From NCBI GenBank assembly GCA_037127255.1, contig JBANSL010000016.1, positions 9,054,501 through 9,118,500 of the forward strand: DNA of 64,000 nucleotides, read 5' to 3'. Below, one piece after another: positions 23,604-35,431 of this stretch (its first letter is position 1; the number at the start of each line of letters is the position of its first letter). Made by a program: the position numbers and the translations under genes. This DNA is from Persicaria tinctoria (lineage: Eukaryota > Streptophyta > Magnoliopsida > Caryophyllales > Polygonaceae). The notes below the pieces were generated by a model. It had not been told where the DNA came from, did no database searches, and was given only the letters and a program-made list of their open reading frames with translations.

Positions 23604-26498
23604 ATGGCAACCACAAACCCTTTCGATTTGTTGGGCGACGATGACAACGACGATCCCAGCCTCCTCCTTGCTGCTCAGCAGCACAAGGTCGCCGCCGTCG
23701 CCGCCACCTTGAAGTCGACCCCGGCCGCCGCCAATCAGGCGGCTAAGCCCGCTAAGCTACCTACCAAACCTCTTCCTCCTTCGCAAGCTGGTATATTTCG
23801 CTTTCTTTTGTCTGTTTGTGTTGTTACTCGATGGAAATTAGGCAGATTTACTGCTTGATTGGTTGTTGTGTTGGAAATGGAGCTTTGTTGATTTTCCGAT
23901 GATCTTCAACTTTTAGGTTTTTCTGGTTTTCGGATTCGCTGACCGGTTTGAGAGCCAAAGGGATGGAGTCTGATTGCAGGACGTGTTTTATACTTTTGGA
24001 ATATGAAGATTGTGTGTTTAAAGCTGTGAAATGTTTATTGTTTTCACCCTTGTGATTTTGACTTCTAGCAGTAGCAAAGCATTTCATTGGTTTTTGCTAT
24101 TGCCTGTTTCTAAATTAATGTGCCAACTGATTTGTTAAATATCAGTTGACCTGATACCTGTCTTTTTTGTTAGGTTTGGTCTTGTGATCAGCATGAGTTT
24201 CTTGTCATGCATGCCGTTTAAATGGTGTATTTTTAGATACAAGAGAGCCCGTTTACTTGCTAGTGATATTCATTTGAATGCTATTGTCCACTTTTCTTTT
24301 GTTATTTTGTCTTGAATATACAAGATAGGCATTTGTTGTGCATTCTAACATTCAGTTTCATGCTCTATGATGATTGACATTTGTGTGTTCTTATACATAA
24401 TATATTCTGATTTGAAACATGTGTTGCTTTTCCCCCTTTTGTTTACTTCGTTGTTTGTAGACATGTCTGGTTTTATAATTGTTCTGTCTAATCAGTTAGG
24501 GAATTTGATCCTTCACATATATAAGCTTTATTACTTAAAAACCTTCCTGATGGTTTATAGTGTTGCTCATATGCTTCTGTTCTTGAAATGGATATTGTTA
24601 TATCATAAATGTTGGCTATGGAATGTAACATGCTGTTTCATCTGTCTACTTCCTTGCCTGGTCTGTTTATTCTCTCCTATTAAAATGGAACTTAATTTTA
24701 TCATACAGTCAAGGAAGGTAGAAATGATGGTGGACGTGGTGGAGGGCGTGGTGGTGGACGTGGATTTGGGCGCGGTGGGCGTGGCGGTCCAGGTGGATTT
24801 AATCGAGAGCCATACAACATTGAAAACACTTCTGGCAATGATAATGGAGTTCCTTACAAACCTTCTGAGGATGGAGAACGTCGCCCATACCATGCGTCAC
24901 GTGGTGGTTACCGTGGAGGTAGTAGACGTGGTGGCTTTAGCAATGGTGAAGCTGGGGAAGGTGAAAGACCTAGGAGAACATATGATCGTCACAGTGGCAC
25001 TGGGCGCGGGTTGGCATCTATGTCATTGTCATATTGTTTTAATTCATTCCCAATACTCATGTTCTCGTATTATTTTTCTGTATTATTAATTGCTGACTAG
25101 CATCTGTAATATTTAGGATGGAGAATAAACGGGATGGTTCTGGTCGTGGCAACTGGGGCTCGCCTACAGATGAGATTCCTCAGTTAGTGTCAATTATATT
25201 TGTTGCATGGAAGGCTTTTTAAAGATTTACTAGTTTTTTTGCTCTTACTATGATTCTATTGATGACAATTTAGGGAGACTGAAGAGCCTACAGCAGAGAA
25301 TGAGACAAATGTTGCTGTTGAGAAGCAACAGAATGTGGAAGAAAATGTTGATGCAAACAAGGAGAATCCTGCAAATGAGTCTGAGGAGAAGGAACAGGAA
25401 GAGTTGGTAATATACTATCTGTTTTTTTTTCCAAAGAATTCATTTATTTATTTATTTTTTGCATGCATCTTTATCTTATCAGATGAATTTAAAAGAAATA
25501 TTTGTGATGAATTAATGGACCAAGTGACTAATTGGAACAAGACTACATGCCTATCAATAGAGGAGCTCATTATTTATTAAGAGTATTAATCAATCATACG
25601 AATTTAAGAGATAGCTCTGTCCTGAATTAATGGATCAGCTTGAAGGGCCTCACACAATTTGGACATTTCAGTTTCTGCTTTATGAATTTCCGGTGGAATG
25701 TTAGACGGGCATTTTTGAAATGGGAGTACGTTGCCTTCTGGTAGAGCTCATTTTGATAATATATACAAGGGAATGCATCCTAGAATTTAATGGGGTTGTT
25801 GAGGTTGATTTTTCTAAGTGATTTCTTAGTTCAAGACAAGCATAAGAATAAAGAACCATGAAAGGCTAGTTTACTGTGCTTTTCAATCATCTGACAAATC
25901 CCGCTATCTTCATTAGCAAATGACTCTCGAGGAATATGAGAAAGTGCTCGAGGAGAAGAGGAAAGCCTTAAATATTCTGAAGGTGGATGAAAGGAAGGTT
26001 GATACTAAGGAATTTGAATCTATGCAAGTGATTTCAAAGAAGAAGGATAACAATGAAATATTCATTAAACTGGTAAGTCCTTTTTTTTTTTTGCTTCAAA
26101 TGTATGCTTTATGAACAAGTTTGCTGTGTTCTTAATTTTCATCTTCTGTTAGGGTTCCGACAAGGATAAGCGCAAGGAGATAGCAGATAAGGAAGAGAGA
26201 GCCAAGAAGGTATGCATTTATAGGTTTTCAGCATTAAAATTGGGACAATGTTTGTTGCAGTTGGCTTTTACACATCTGTGAAACCCTTTTATCTTATCGG
26301 GTACTACTTTTTCTGTAGTCCGTGAGCATAAATGAGTTCCTGAAGCCTGCTGAGGGCGAGTCATACTACAGACCAGGAGGTCGTGGTAGAGGCCGTGGCC
26401 GTGGGCCAAGAGGAGGATACAGTGGAGGTCGCACTTTTGATGCACCTGCTCCACCAATTGCAGATCCCGGGCATTTCCCTTCCTTGGGCGCCAAGTGA
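23604..26498 (+). CDS. RGGA: RGG-repeat RNA-binding protein (RGGA/HABP4 family)
   Basis: Exons are 23604-23790, 24709-25009, 25117-25182, 25274-25406, 25917-26072, 26153-26209 and 26319-26498. All introns are GT-AG and the product is 359 residues. It opens MATTNPFDLLGDDD, the conserved N-terminal NPFDLL motif, followed by an Ala/Pro-rich linker. An RGG box (GGRGGGRGGGRGFGRGGRGG) lies near residues 68-90. A second RGGYRGGSRRGG segment and the conserved TYDRHSGTGRGMENKRDGSG block follow. An acidic stretch comes next, then the HABP4/PAI-RBP1 core with MTLEEYEKVLEEKRKAL. A C-terminal RGRGRGRGPRGG precedes HFPSLGAK. Family members bind RNA and ribosomes, and Arabidopsis RGGA is linked to stress tolerance. 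The gene is convergent with the RAB gene downstream. Confidence 0.93.
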
Positions 26499-26879
26499 TG
26501 TCTCCCAACCAGGTTTTTCCTGCAGACAGTGTCTTTGCTCGACATTTTTCTCTCCTTTTTAGTTCTGTTTTAAGACCTCTGTGTTTCGGTTGTACTGAGA
26601 TTTGTAAACCTTTACATGTTTCTCACTGTCTTACAATTCTGTTGTGCCCCATCTTGATCCAATTTTGATTCGTCAAGAAGTTGGGGAATTTGGTGGGCAT
26701 TGCAGTCTCAAAATAGTTAAGAACAAAGCAAACTTTATTTATGCTGAACATTGAAGGAATTTGAAGCCCTGGTGTGAGCTTTAGATTGCCTTGTCTTTCA
26801 AATTTACCACAATGAATGTAAAGGGAGAAATTGAGTGAATCGGCTGGAATTTTCGCATTCGTTTCTCAGAAACACCCTG

Positions 26880-27460
26880 TTGAATCTGAGATTTTTCATT
26901 TCTCATCAGTTGCTATCTAATATGGAAGTGAATGCATCATTAACTGGATACTGAAAGCACATGGGGCAACTCTGGGAAGTTCGCACGGTAGGTGTTTGAT
27001 AAAATGCCTGAACCAGATACCTCCTCCAATATGCAATGTTGGATTGTTGGCTTGTTATTCAAACAATGCCTGTTTGGAAGCCGTTGAGAAGTTCACTGAT
27101 CAAACACCCCCTTCCCGGAAGTTTCTTCTTGCAATTGCAGCCACTGAGGTAGGTGCCAGCGGCTAACAATGTGGTCTGGATGGCATGGAGAGAGTATGGT
27201 GGGAGCTTAGACTCGGCGATGAAGCTTTGGATTACCTCGAATTCGTGTTCCTTACTCCGTGACTAGGTTGGATGATTGGATGATGCAAGGCATCTGTTCA
27301 ATGAGATGCGACGAGATTGATCAAGCGAAGCCATTGAAACACATTCTTGATGATGGGTCTGGGAAATCTCGGTTGCCTGATACTGGGTACTCGATTACTC
27401 GTACCAGTGTTGATTATTTCGTTTGTTTGTTAGTTTGTTTGCGTCATTGTTAGAGAAATC
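26880..27460 (+). pseudogene. Possible pentatricopeptide-repeat (PPR) gene remnant
   Basis: Short stretches in shifting frames recall PPR motifs. VFDKMPEPDT appears near 26990-27020, ACYSNNACLEAVEKF-like text in another frame near 27050-27095, and LDDARHLFNEMRRD near 27270-27310. Stops and frame changes separate them, so no intact product is possible. The DNA is less AT-rich than typical spacer. It could be a PPR pseudogene fragment or chance resemblance, so I hold this loosely. Confidence 0.35.
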
Positions 27461-27676
27461 ACAAGCAAAACACGAACCCAGATCATTAAAAAAACACTCG
27501 CCTAGTTCACCGATTACCTATTTGGTACACATATATTCAGTTTCGTAGCTGCAAACTTGCATTAAAGAGCTCCAAAAACAACTGAGAAACAAAACACAAA
27601 GCATGGCCTCTTCACCAAGATGACCCAAAGAATGAGATGGGAAACAACTAGTTTTACATGATGTGTTTCTTTTTCC

Positions 27677-29569
27677 CTATGAGGAACAACACCCTGATTT
27701 CTGGTTGATGGGTTTTCCTCGGATTTGAACTGTCGAACCCTTGTTATTCGTCGCTGGTTGGTTCGCCATTCTGTGCCATCATACAAACCGCACCACATTG
27801 TTTTATAACCGATTCAAGCCTTTCAATATAACACCGAAGAAATTCATCACTTGCCTGCTTTTAACCAAAGAAGTCATGGCCATGAACGCCTGCTCGACGT
27901 TTATGGAATTCTTGGCACTCGTTTCCAGAAACGCAATTCCCATCTCATCCGCAAAAGCCTGAACGAACGTACGAAGAACACCAAATGTACCTTAAAATGT
28001 AAATACACTCAAAGCCAAACTCCATTGGTTTGGAGCCAGTGTTGTTACCTTGGCTACCTCAGAGGACACAACCTTGTTTTCGGTAAGATCACACTTGTTT
28101 CCGACTAGAAGCTTGTTTACGTTCTCACTAGCATAGCGGTCTACTTCATTTAGCCATTGCTTGACATTGTTGAAGCTTTCTTCATCGGTGACATCATAAA
28201 CCACCTGCGAACAAAGAGTTGCTCCTTACTACAAAGAACGCGTTTTGAGTCATAGTAAAAAGTTGGATCCATGAAGAACGATTGTCGCTCACTATGATTC
28301 CATGAGCTCCTCGGTAGTAGCTGCTCGTGATGGTCCTAAATCGCTCTTGCCCTGCAGTATCCCACTAAGAAAGACACAAGATAACACAATAAGTATCACG
28401 AATGTAACATTCGTGTTACAAGTTGAACCTCTGGACTCGTACTAGTGACCTCAGATACCCATCTATCTACAGTGCTTTTTGCTATGAACAAAACTTACAA
28501 TTTGGAGTTTGATAGTCTTCCCATCTTGTTCAACGGTACAAATTTTCTGCACACGAAACATTACGTTGAGCATTGCGTGTTATAGACAAAGAACGCAATG
28601 TAGCTAGGTAAAAACACTTACGAAATCAACTCCAATGGTACTTATGTAGCTATCTAGATATGAGTCATCCTGGAAGAAGAAAAGAAGCAGTTGATGAAAT
28701 GAAGAAAACATGTTCACATAATGTAAGATTAAGCAAAAGGTATAGAGAAACTCACAGCAAACCTCAACAGGAGACATGATTTGCCAACACCAGAGTCTCC
28801 AATAAGCAAGAGCTTAAACAGATAGTCACTGCAACCAAATTGTGAAAAGATTCTCAAAATTTTAAGGTTTTTGCAAAAGAACAATTCATGTGTTGAGATT
28901 GTGGAAATATCTCAAATCGATTATTCAGAAAGAAAATTAACAATATATATCGAATCGTTAAAACCCAAACACAATGGTGTAAGCTTTTGTGCAGAAAATG
29001 GACATTAATTTAATATATAGGTCCATCCGACTTTGATAATTTTGTATATGATATTGTCATTTTATATGCATAGTTGATTAGTTGCTATTTTGCAAACACC
29101 AAGAAATGAATAAATCACTCCTTTTCCTAAACAATGAAAAATTGAAACTATGAATAATTTGTGGAAATCCTGATTCTGAAACCTAACATGCTTGATTCTT
29201 AATCTTTCAACAAATAAATCCAACAAGCATAAATACAATAAAGATGAAACTTCTGATGTAGAAATTCTTTTAATTCTTAATATTTTGTATATATATAATT
29301 TAGAGACCAAATTAAAAGGGAAATCAGATTAAAGCATAAACATGATAAAAAGGACTTCCAAAAGACATCCTAAAGATCAAATTGCAAAAAAAATTAAAGG
29401 TAAAAACATATTATTACAAAAAAATTCAACCAAAGGAGATGAACAACAAATTGCATCTTTGATAATAGGAAACTAAATTACGAGATTAGTTTAATTGGTA
29501 ACAAAATTGAAAGGAAATCAGAATAAATGCATAAATTTTTAAATTACAAACTCACTATTCGGGATTCAT
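27677..29569 (-). CDS. RABD2: RABD2/Rab1-type small GTPase
   Basis: Coding exons are 29569-29556, 28828-28756, 28669-28622, 28546-28499, 28364-28293, 28204-28049, 27958-27855 and 27770-27677, giving 202 residues. The product starts [22 protein letters not shown]. The GTP-binding motifs are GDSGVGKS (P-loop), T in [20 protein letters not shown] and ETSAK. The C-terminus GCCSS carries the double Cys for geranylgeranylation. Rab1/RABD2 proteins regulate ER-to-Golgi vesicle transport. Six introns are GT-AG. The last intron has donor AG|GCAAGT, and no GT site preserves the frame, so it is read as GC-AG. Position 47 appears as Cys (DFKICTVEQ), where Arg is usual in the family as I recall it. Confidence 0.95.
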
Positions 29570-31322
29570 TAGAAGAACAAGCAATGGGTTCCTTTCTGTT
29601 GCCTGATCTTTCTGACAAAAAAAATAAAAATTGGTGTTAAGGTTGTGAGGGCAACGAGGAAAGGAAAATAGAAAATAGAAAATGTGGGGAGTTTTTGATT
29701 TGTAATGATTTAAAATTTGAAGAGCAACCCAAAATTGTCGGATTTAGAGAGATTAAGAGCTGTTCTGAATTCAATTCGCCAAGTGTTAATCCCTTACAAC
29801 CTGCAAGGCTTCAATTTTTTCAGGGACTATAGTAAATTTCAATGCTTGGGCTAATTGGATAAAGAAAAATTAATTTATTATAAAATCCGTATAATTAATA
29901 AATGTATACCCATTTTTGTGGAACTTAACCTCTTTTAGTTTGGTTTGGTTGAATGTGAAAAAGTTGAAGTCAATATAAATTTAGTTGGGGCAATTTGCAA
30001 AATAGCCACGAAATAGAGTCTAATTTGTGAAATGTCCATATTTTGGGTCAATTTAGTGAAATAGCCGCTATATAAACCCTTCCTACGCGCTCAACGCGCC
30101 TCCTACGCTCTCTCTCCTATGCGCCTCCATCTTCCTTCTCTCCTTCTGGTTTCCAGATTTGTAGGCGGAGCCGAAGGCGGCCAGATCTGCACCGGCAGAA
30201 TCGAAGAGGAGGAAGATCCGGCCGTCGACCGAGCAGTGGGAAGGCGGAGGGAGATCCAGAGGAGGAGCCGAAGGCGGCTAGATATGCGCCGGTTCTGATT
30301 CCTTTGTTGATTGACGTCGATCGCCGGATCTATGGCCAGAAGAGCTGGACGACGGAGGGGTGGATGCGCTGGATTTCCGGTCGAGGCAGCGGCGAAGCGG
30401 AGGCGGAGGTCGATCGATCGAGCGAGCGAGCGAGGGAGGGAGGCGGTGGTGAGCGAGCGAGCGAGAGAGGCGGTGGTGAGCAAGCAAAGGAGCGAGGGAG
30501 GGAGCGAGCGGCGCCGGAGCGAGCCGGCGGCGAGCGCGGATATGGTTTCCTTTTCGCAGAAATCGGGAGGAAGAAGAAGGATTTTTATGAAATTACAAAA
30601 ATCACCCTACAAATTATAGAAATTAAAAAATATATCTATATTTTATTAAGTGATCCATAATCTATATTTTTATTTTTATTTTCGCACAACAAAATGTTAT
30701 ATTTGCACAACATACGATTATATTTACACAATTTACGGTTATATTTGCACGACAAAATGTTTAAAAAAAAAACTAGAATTGCTTCAATTTATTATGAATC
30801 GCTTACGGTTTATTGAGAAAGTATGAAATTACATTGAGATAAAATAATTAAGATCATGTTCAATATAAATTCACAAGTCTCGATTGTTGTGCAAAAATAA
30901 CATATAGTTGAGCAAAAATAAGATGATGTTGAGCAAAATTTCACCAATCCCCCAGGTTGTGCAATTATTGTCTATTGATGAGCAAAAATAATACAATGTT
31001 GTGCAAAAATAAGAGCATGTTGGTCAATAATTTATTGAGAAAGTATGAAATTATATTGAGATAAAATAAGATCATGTTGAGAATAAATTCACAAGTCTCG
31101 ATTGTTGTGCAAAAATAACATATAGTTGAGCAAAAATAAGATGATGTTGAGCAAAATTTCACCAATCCCCCATGTTGTGCAATTATTGTCTATTGATGAG
31201 CAAAAATAAGAGTACGTTGTGCAAATATAACCGTAAGTTGTGCAAATATGATCCAAGTCTAGTTTAGAGTTGCACTTTTTTCCGTGTCAGCACTTTTTTT
31301 GCTCAACATCATCTTACAACAG

Positions 31323-31450
31323 ATTCGTGCAACTCTTACAACAGAGTCGTGCAACTCTTACAACAAGAGTCGTGCAACTCTTACAACAGAGTCGTGCAAC
31401 TCTTACAACAGAGTCGTGCAACTCTTACAACAGAGTCGTGCAACTCTTAA
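31323..31450 (+). repeat. 22-bp minisatellite, about six copies
   Basis: The unit CGTGCAACTCTTACAACAGAGT is repeated about six times with small length changes. It lies inside the MULE-like element, between blocks of its larger internal repeat. Confidence 0.85.
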
Positions 31451-31634
31451 AAAAATCATGAGAGAAAATAAAATCATGTTGAGAACAATTTCACAAGTCT
31501 CGATTGTTGTGCAAAAATAACCTATTGTTGAGCAAAAATAAGATAATGTTGAGCAAAATTTCACCAATCTCCCCATGTTGTGCAATTTTACTCTATTGAT
31601 GACAAAAAATAAGACCGTGTTGTGCAATAATATA

Positions 31635-31914
31635 CTCCCTCCGTCCAACAATACATGGGTTTTTAGATGTAAATTTTTGTCCAACAATAGATGGGCTTTT
31701 AGGTTTTATAGATAAAAAGTTATAATGATTTGTATTGGTTTGTGTGTTGTTAACTTTTTAAAATAATTTGATTGGTTAAAATGTGTAGTGGGTGTTAAAA
31801 AATAATAAAATTTATGAAAAAGTTAGTGCAATGATGATGTTTTTTTAAAAGTAAGGTGTTTTATTAAAACTTGTGCAAAATGCTAAAAGACAATGTATTT
31901 TAGGACGGAGTGAG
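31635..31914. mobile_element. Nested Stowaway MITE
   Basis: A 280-bp element starts CTCCCTCCGTCC and ends GGACGGAGTGAG, with TA at 31633-31634 and 31915-31916. It is inserted inside the internal repeat region of the MULE-like element and is therefore younger than it. Confidence 0.85.
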
Positions 31915-32633
31915 TATTAAAAAAGTATAAAATTATATTTATAAAAAATAAGATTATGTGGAGACACAATTTCACAAATCTCGATTGTTGTGCAAAAATA
32001 AAGAATTGTTGAGCAAAAATAAGAGCATGTTGTGCAAAAATAAGAGCATGTTGTACAAAAAATAAGCTTCACAACGCTCTACCGATTTGAGCTACTAAAC
32101 TTGCTGGCTCACACATATATACCATTTTTAGTCGGCTGATGACTAACTAAAGGAGATACTTACAGGATCACATATACCATTTCTTGTCAAAATTAGACTC
32201 GTAACATCATACAAACTAAACACGACTCTGCATAACGCATCACAAGCATGGATAACAATTTCACAAAGTCTAGTTTTTTTTTTGTTTGTTTTTACATTTA
32301 GTCGTGTAAATATAAGAGTACATTGTAATTTATTACATTTTGTTCTGCAAAAATAAAAATAAAAATATAGATTATGGATCACATAATAAAATATAGATAT
32401 TTTTTTTTTAATTTCCATATTTATGGGGTAAGTTTTATAATTTATGAAAAACTCCTTCTTCTACCTTCGGCAAATCAGATCCAGCGCTCGCACCGCCGAC
32501 GGTTTGCTCTGGCCTCCATCGCTCCCTCGCTCGCTCGCTCGCTCGCCACCGCCTCCCTCCCTCCATCGCTCGCTCCGACCTCCGCCTCCGCTTCGCCGCT
32601 GCCTCGCTCGCCCTCGGCTCAGATCTAAGATCC

Positions 32634-32823
32634 GCCCTCACTCGCCATAGATCCCGTGAGAGGAATCAAGCTCCGAGCTCGGCCTCTCCTCCTCGATGCC
32701 GAGTCCAGATCTCACTCCAATCTCGACCTCCCTCACTCGCCATAGATCCGGCGAGAGGAATCAATCTCCGAGCTCGGCCTCTCCTCCTCGATGTCGATTC
32801 CAGATCTCACTCCAATCTCCTTC
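32634..32823 (+). repeat. Tandem ~95-bp duplication in the right MULE arm
   Basis: Two copies begin CCCTCACTCGCCATAGATCC (near 32634 and 32729). Each runs through AGAGGAATCAA, CTCCGAGCTCGGCCTCTCC and CCAGATCTCACTCCAATCTC. This breaks the symmetry of the inverted arms. Confidence 0.85.
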
Positions 32824-33056
32824 CTCCGTCGCCGCTTCGCCGCCAACGATTCAACCATAGCCGGCCGCAAGAGTTCCTCGAAGCACGCCGAGAGGCGGTG
32901 GAGGGAGATCTGAGAACGAGAGTTCCCTGTTCGACCTTCTCTGCAAATCAAATTAGAGTATAAATAATGGACATTTGGCTAATTTGTCCAAAAACGTGAC
33001 CATTTTGCAATTTTGTTCAAAAAAGGGCCTGTTTTACAAAAATTTTCAATTTAGTT

Positions 33057-33697
33057 TTCGGATAAATAAATAATACTCTATCCGTTTGCAAATAAGTAAC
33101 TTTTTAAAGTTATGTGCGTTATTTTTTTTATATAAAATATCAAAATTTTAATTAATTTTTTTAAATAATATTATACTTATTAGTTATTAGTAATGACTAA
33201 TGAGTATGATATTATTTTTTAAAAATTAATTAAAATTTTATATAATTTTTTATCATTATAAAGAAACGTGGATGTTTAAGACATGCATTGTATTAGACTT
33301 ATCTTGTTCCATAGATGTATTTTGGTGTTTAGAGCAACAAAATGTTTACAGAGTGATGATTTCTATAATAAAATCTTCACTCTGTAATCATTTTGTCGCT
33401 CTAAATACCAAAATATATCTACAGAACAAGATAGATTTGATAGCTGAAATTTGTCTACACATCCGGCCAAGCTACGTGTAGACCTAATATTCAAATCTTC
33501 ATCTTTATAGCCCAGTTTCTTTTGGACCTTCTTAGTTTCCCCTACACACATTCAGGATGCGTGAAAAGTGCAGCATCGAGGAGTCGTATATTTTCGTTCT
33601 TCTACTTTTTCATTGAAACAAACGATATTGTATTTGTGATTGTAAAGGTGTGTAACTTTGTAATGTATTAAATTTCAATCTTACGAGATTCTTAATA
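33057..33697. other. AT-rich spacer between MULE and Stowaway elements
   Basis: No gene is seen. Part of 33070-33260 resembles a decayed CTCTATCCGTTTGC-type MITE. Around 33325-33430 a short inverted repeat occurs (AACAAAATGTTTACAGAG against CTCTGTAATCATTTTGTCG). Confidence 0.4.
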
Positions 33698-33999
33698 CTC
33701 CCTCCGTAACGAAATAATTGTCCTTTTGACTACTTTTTCTTGTAACAAAATATTTGTCCATTTGAACCTAATTAATGACAAAAATTTATAATTTTATCAA
33801 TTTATCTCATTAATTGTATTTTATTTCCAAGATATTCTATTAATACTCCAACTTTCCATACTATTCTTTTTTTTTCACTGGTCCATTTTTTTTCCACATT
33901 ATTTATTTACTAAATTTTTAACTATTCCACTTTCTAATTTTAGGTTCCTTAAGAAGTGTGAAAACCCCCAAATGGACAATTATTTCGTTACGGATGGAG
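33698..33999. mobile_element. Stowaway MITE with long inverted ends
   Basis: A 302-bp element begins CTCCCTCCGTAACGAAATAA and ends with the near-complement TTATTTCGTTACGGATGGAG. TA lies at 33696-33697 and 34000-34001. Terminal complementarity extends about 26 bp. Confidence 0.88.
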
Positions 34000-34018
34000 T
34001 ATGTGTTATATACTATAA

Positions 34019-34746
34019 CTAGTGTATGCCCCGTCCCCTGCACGGAAATATGTTAACACAATATTATAAAATTACTTTTATTATCTATAAAAAATCCTAT
34101 TATATAAATATGAAAATAAAAAAATATTAATTACATTATGATAATTAAACTAATAACTGGAAATATAAGATTAAAATTAATCTAGATCTAAATAACTCAT
34201 TCTCCTAAAAAATAATATAGATATAAATAAAATAACTATAAAATAATTAATTTTGATATAAATAATTCTTTCCACCAAGACCTGCCTAGACCCCAAAGAT
34301 CCGCCATAAAATTCGTCTATATGACAATTGGGTGAACCTAATATCTTTTTTAAGTCCCGTCCATATAGTGTAATTTATATATAAATCGTCCATTGGATAG
34401 ATTATTTATAATCCAGATAGAGATACACTTATATGGCAATTTGTATATCTATATATGCCAAATTTATTACTATTATTGCGTTTAATTATATTGATATAGT
34501 TATTTCCTTATATAATATTTACTCTTTTATAAGATTCGATCTATTCAATTATATGAGTTAATGGTAAAATAAAATAATTATTTTTAATTATATAGATTAG
34601 AACTATCTTATTAATTATTTTTATTAGATTTCCTTTTTTACGGGAGAAAGTTTTGCGAGATGCACTCACGTGCCGCCACGTAAGCAGACGCACTCACATG
34701 CCACCACACATGCAACAATACATCGATTTTAGTATATGTATATAGA
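34019..34746 (-). mobile_element. Helitron-like non-autonomous element
   Basis: Read on the minus strand, the element starts A|TCTATATACATATAC and ends GGGGCATACACTAG|T. The terminal CTAG is preceded by a short GC-rich hairpin (CCGT...ACGG). This is the TC...CTRR structure and A/T insertion preference of Helitrons. The 728-bp interior is AT-rich without coding potential. Its 5' end shares TCTATATA with the satellite-bearing Helitron-like element at 5.6 kb. Confidence 0.7.
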
Positions 34747-34882
34747 TATCAAACACAATAACAAGATAACAAAATAGCTGAGATTATAATGGGTGGCCCA
34801 CTAGACTTCCTATTATGGGTAGGCTTGAGGAAGGTAGTTGGTCTAAGTGTCAAGCTTAACTCAAGTTCGGCCCATATGAAAT

Positions 34883-35384
34883 CAGTGGTGGATCCACGAA
34901 TTTGTTTAGGGGAAGCTTCTTTTTATTTTTTTGAATTTCCTTTTTGTGTATATGAAAAATAGTTATTTTTAGTGATTTAAAAAAAAAATAAAATTAAAGA
35001 GTTTGAACTTGTCATCCCCTCTCTTGCCCGGTTTGGCAATGTCAGAGCTTCTTAGCCCGAGACTGGAAAATCCAGTTGAGGCATGTGATCTTCAGGGAAG
35101 CGAATTTTATCGTTGACTCCCTCGCTTCGTTTGCTTTATCACTTCCTATTAGTTTTCATGTTATTGCTAGATACTGGAGTAGATATTAGTAGATTGATGG
35201 AAGATGACGTTAGGGGAAGGGCTACTCCCCGTCTTATCCCTGTGTAGCCCAATTTCGTTTCGTTATATATGAGAGCTTACTCTCACCTTTCCACAAAAAA
35301 AAAAAACCCAAAATATAGTTTTTTTTTCCCTCATTGAGCTAAGAGGATTCAGTTACCTTGAAATTTAAGATCCACCTCTACTTG
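34883..35384. mobile_element. Decayed hAT-type element
   Basis: The left end CAGTGGTGGATCCACG (34885-34900) and the right end GATCCACCTCTAC (near 35370-35383) are imperfect inverted repeats. They match a common plant hAT end, as I recall the family. The flanks ATGAAATC and TTGAAACC are only partly similar, so the 8-bp duplication is not secure. The LINE fragment at 35030-35308 lies inside and accounts for much of its length. Confidence 0.4.
35030..35308 (+). mobile_element. LINE 3' fragment (RNase H end plus poly-A)
   Basis: One frame reads SFLARDWKIQLRHVIFREAN followed by VDSLASFALSLPI. This matches the end of the RNase H domain of plant L1 elements and closely parallels the LINE at 58.2-61.2 kb (FLCRDWLVQTRHVFREAN). 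A poly-A run at about 35296-35308 ends it. It is severely 5' truncated, and no target duplication was recognised. Confidence 0.75.
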
Positions 35385-35431
35385 AAACCCTCTACCAATA
35401 AAGTGTTAGGTGGTGTGAAAGAACTTATAAT

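Larger units (their letters stand above)
30812..32060 (+). repeat. Diverged ~220-bp internal repeat of the MULE-like element
   Basis: Four related blocks start near 30812, 31030, 31455 and 31915. Each carries a CACAAGTCTCGATTGTTGTGC-like word (or a variant) and runs of TTGTGCAAAAATAA / TTGAGCAAAAATAA. The first two are tandem with about 218 bp spacing. The last is separated from the third by the nested Stowaway element. Confidence 0.7.
29978..33056. mobile_element. MULE-like element, long inverted arms, 9-bp duplication
   Basis: The element runs 29987-33047 (about 3.06 kb). It is flanked by the perfect 9-bp direct repeat AATTTAGTT at 29978-29986 and 33048-33056, the duplication size of Mutator-like elements. 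The ends are G...C and partly complementary (GGGGCAATTTGCAAAATAG against GAAAATTTTTGTAAAACAG). Long inner arms are inverted relatives: the GC-rich segment at about 30345-30560 mirrors 32480-32620, and the AT-rich segments 30590-30700 and 32340-32450 mirror each other. No transposase is encoded, so it is non-autonomous. GC-rich open frames in the arms are low-complexity Ser/Arg/Glu-rich readings of GAGC/GCTC repeats and are not called genes. Confidence 0.75.

Noticed and set aside
24367..25089. 240-codon open frame inside the RGGA gene
   Set aside because: It spans an intron and reads exon 2 out of frame. The spliced RGGA frame explains the conserved RGG and HABP4 motifs.
30103..30660. Overlapping Ser/Arg/Glu-rich open frames in the MULE arm
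   Set aside because: They arise from GAGC/GCTC repeats read in several frames on both strands. No domain is seen, and the sequence recurs inverted at 32.4-32.6 kb.
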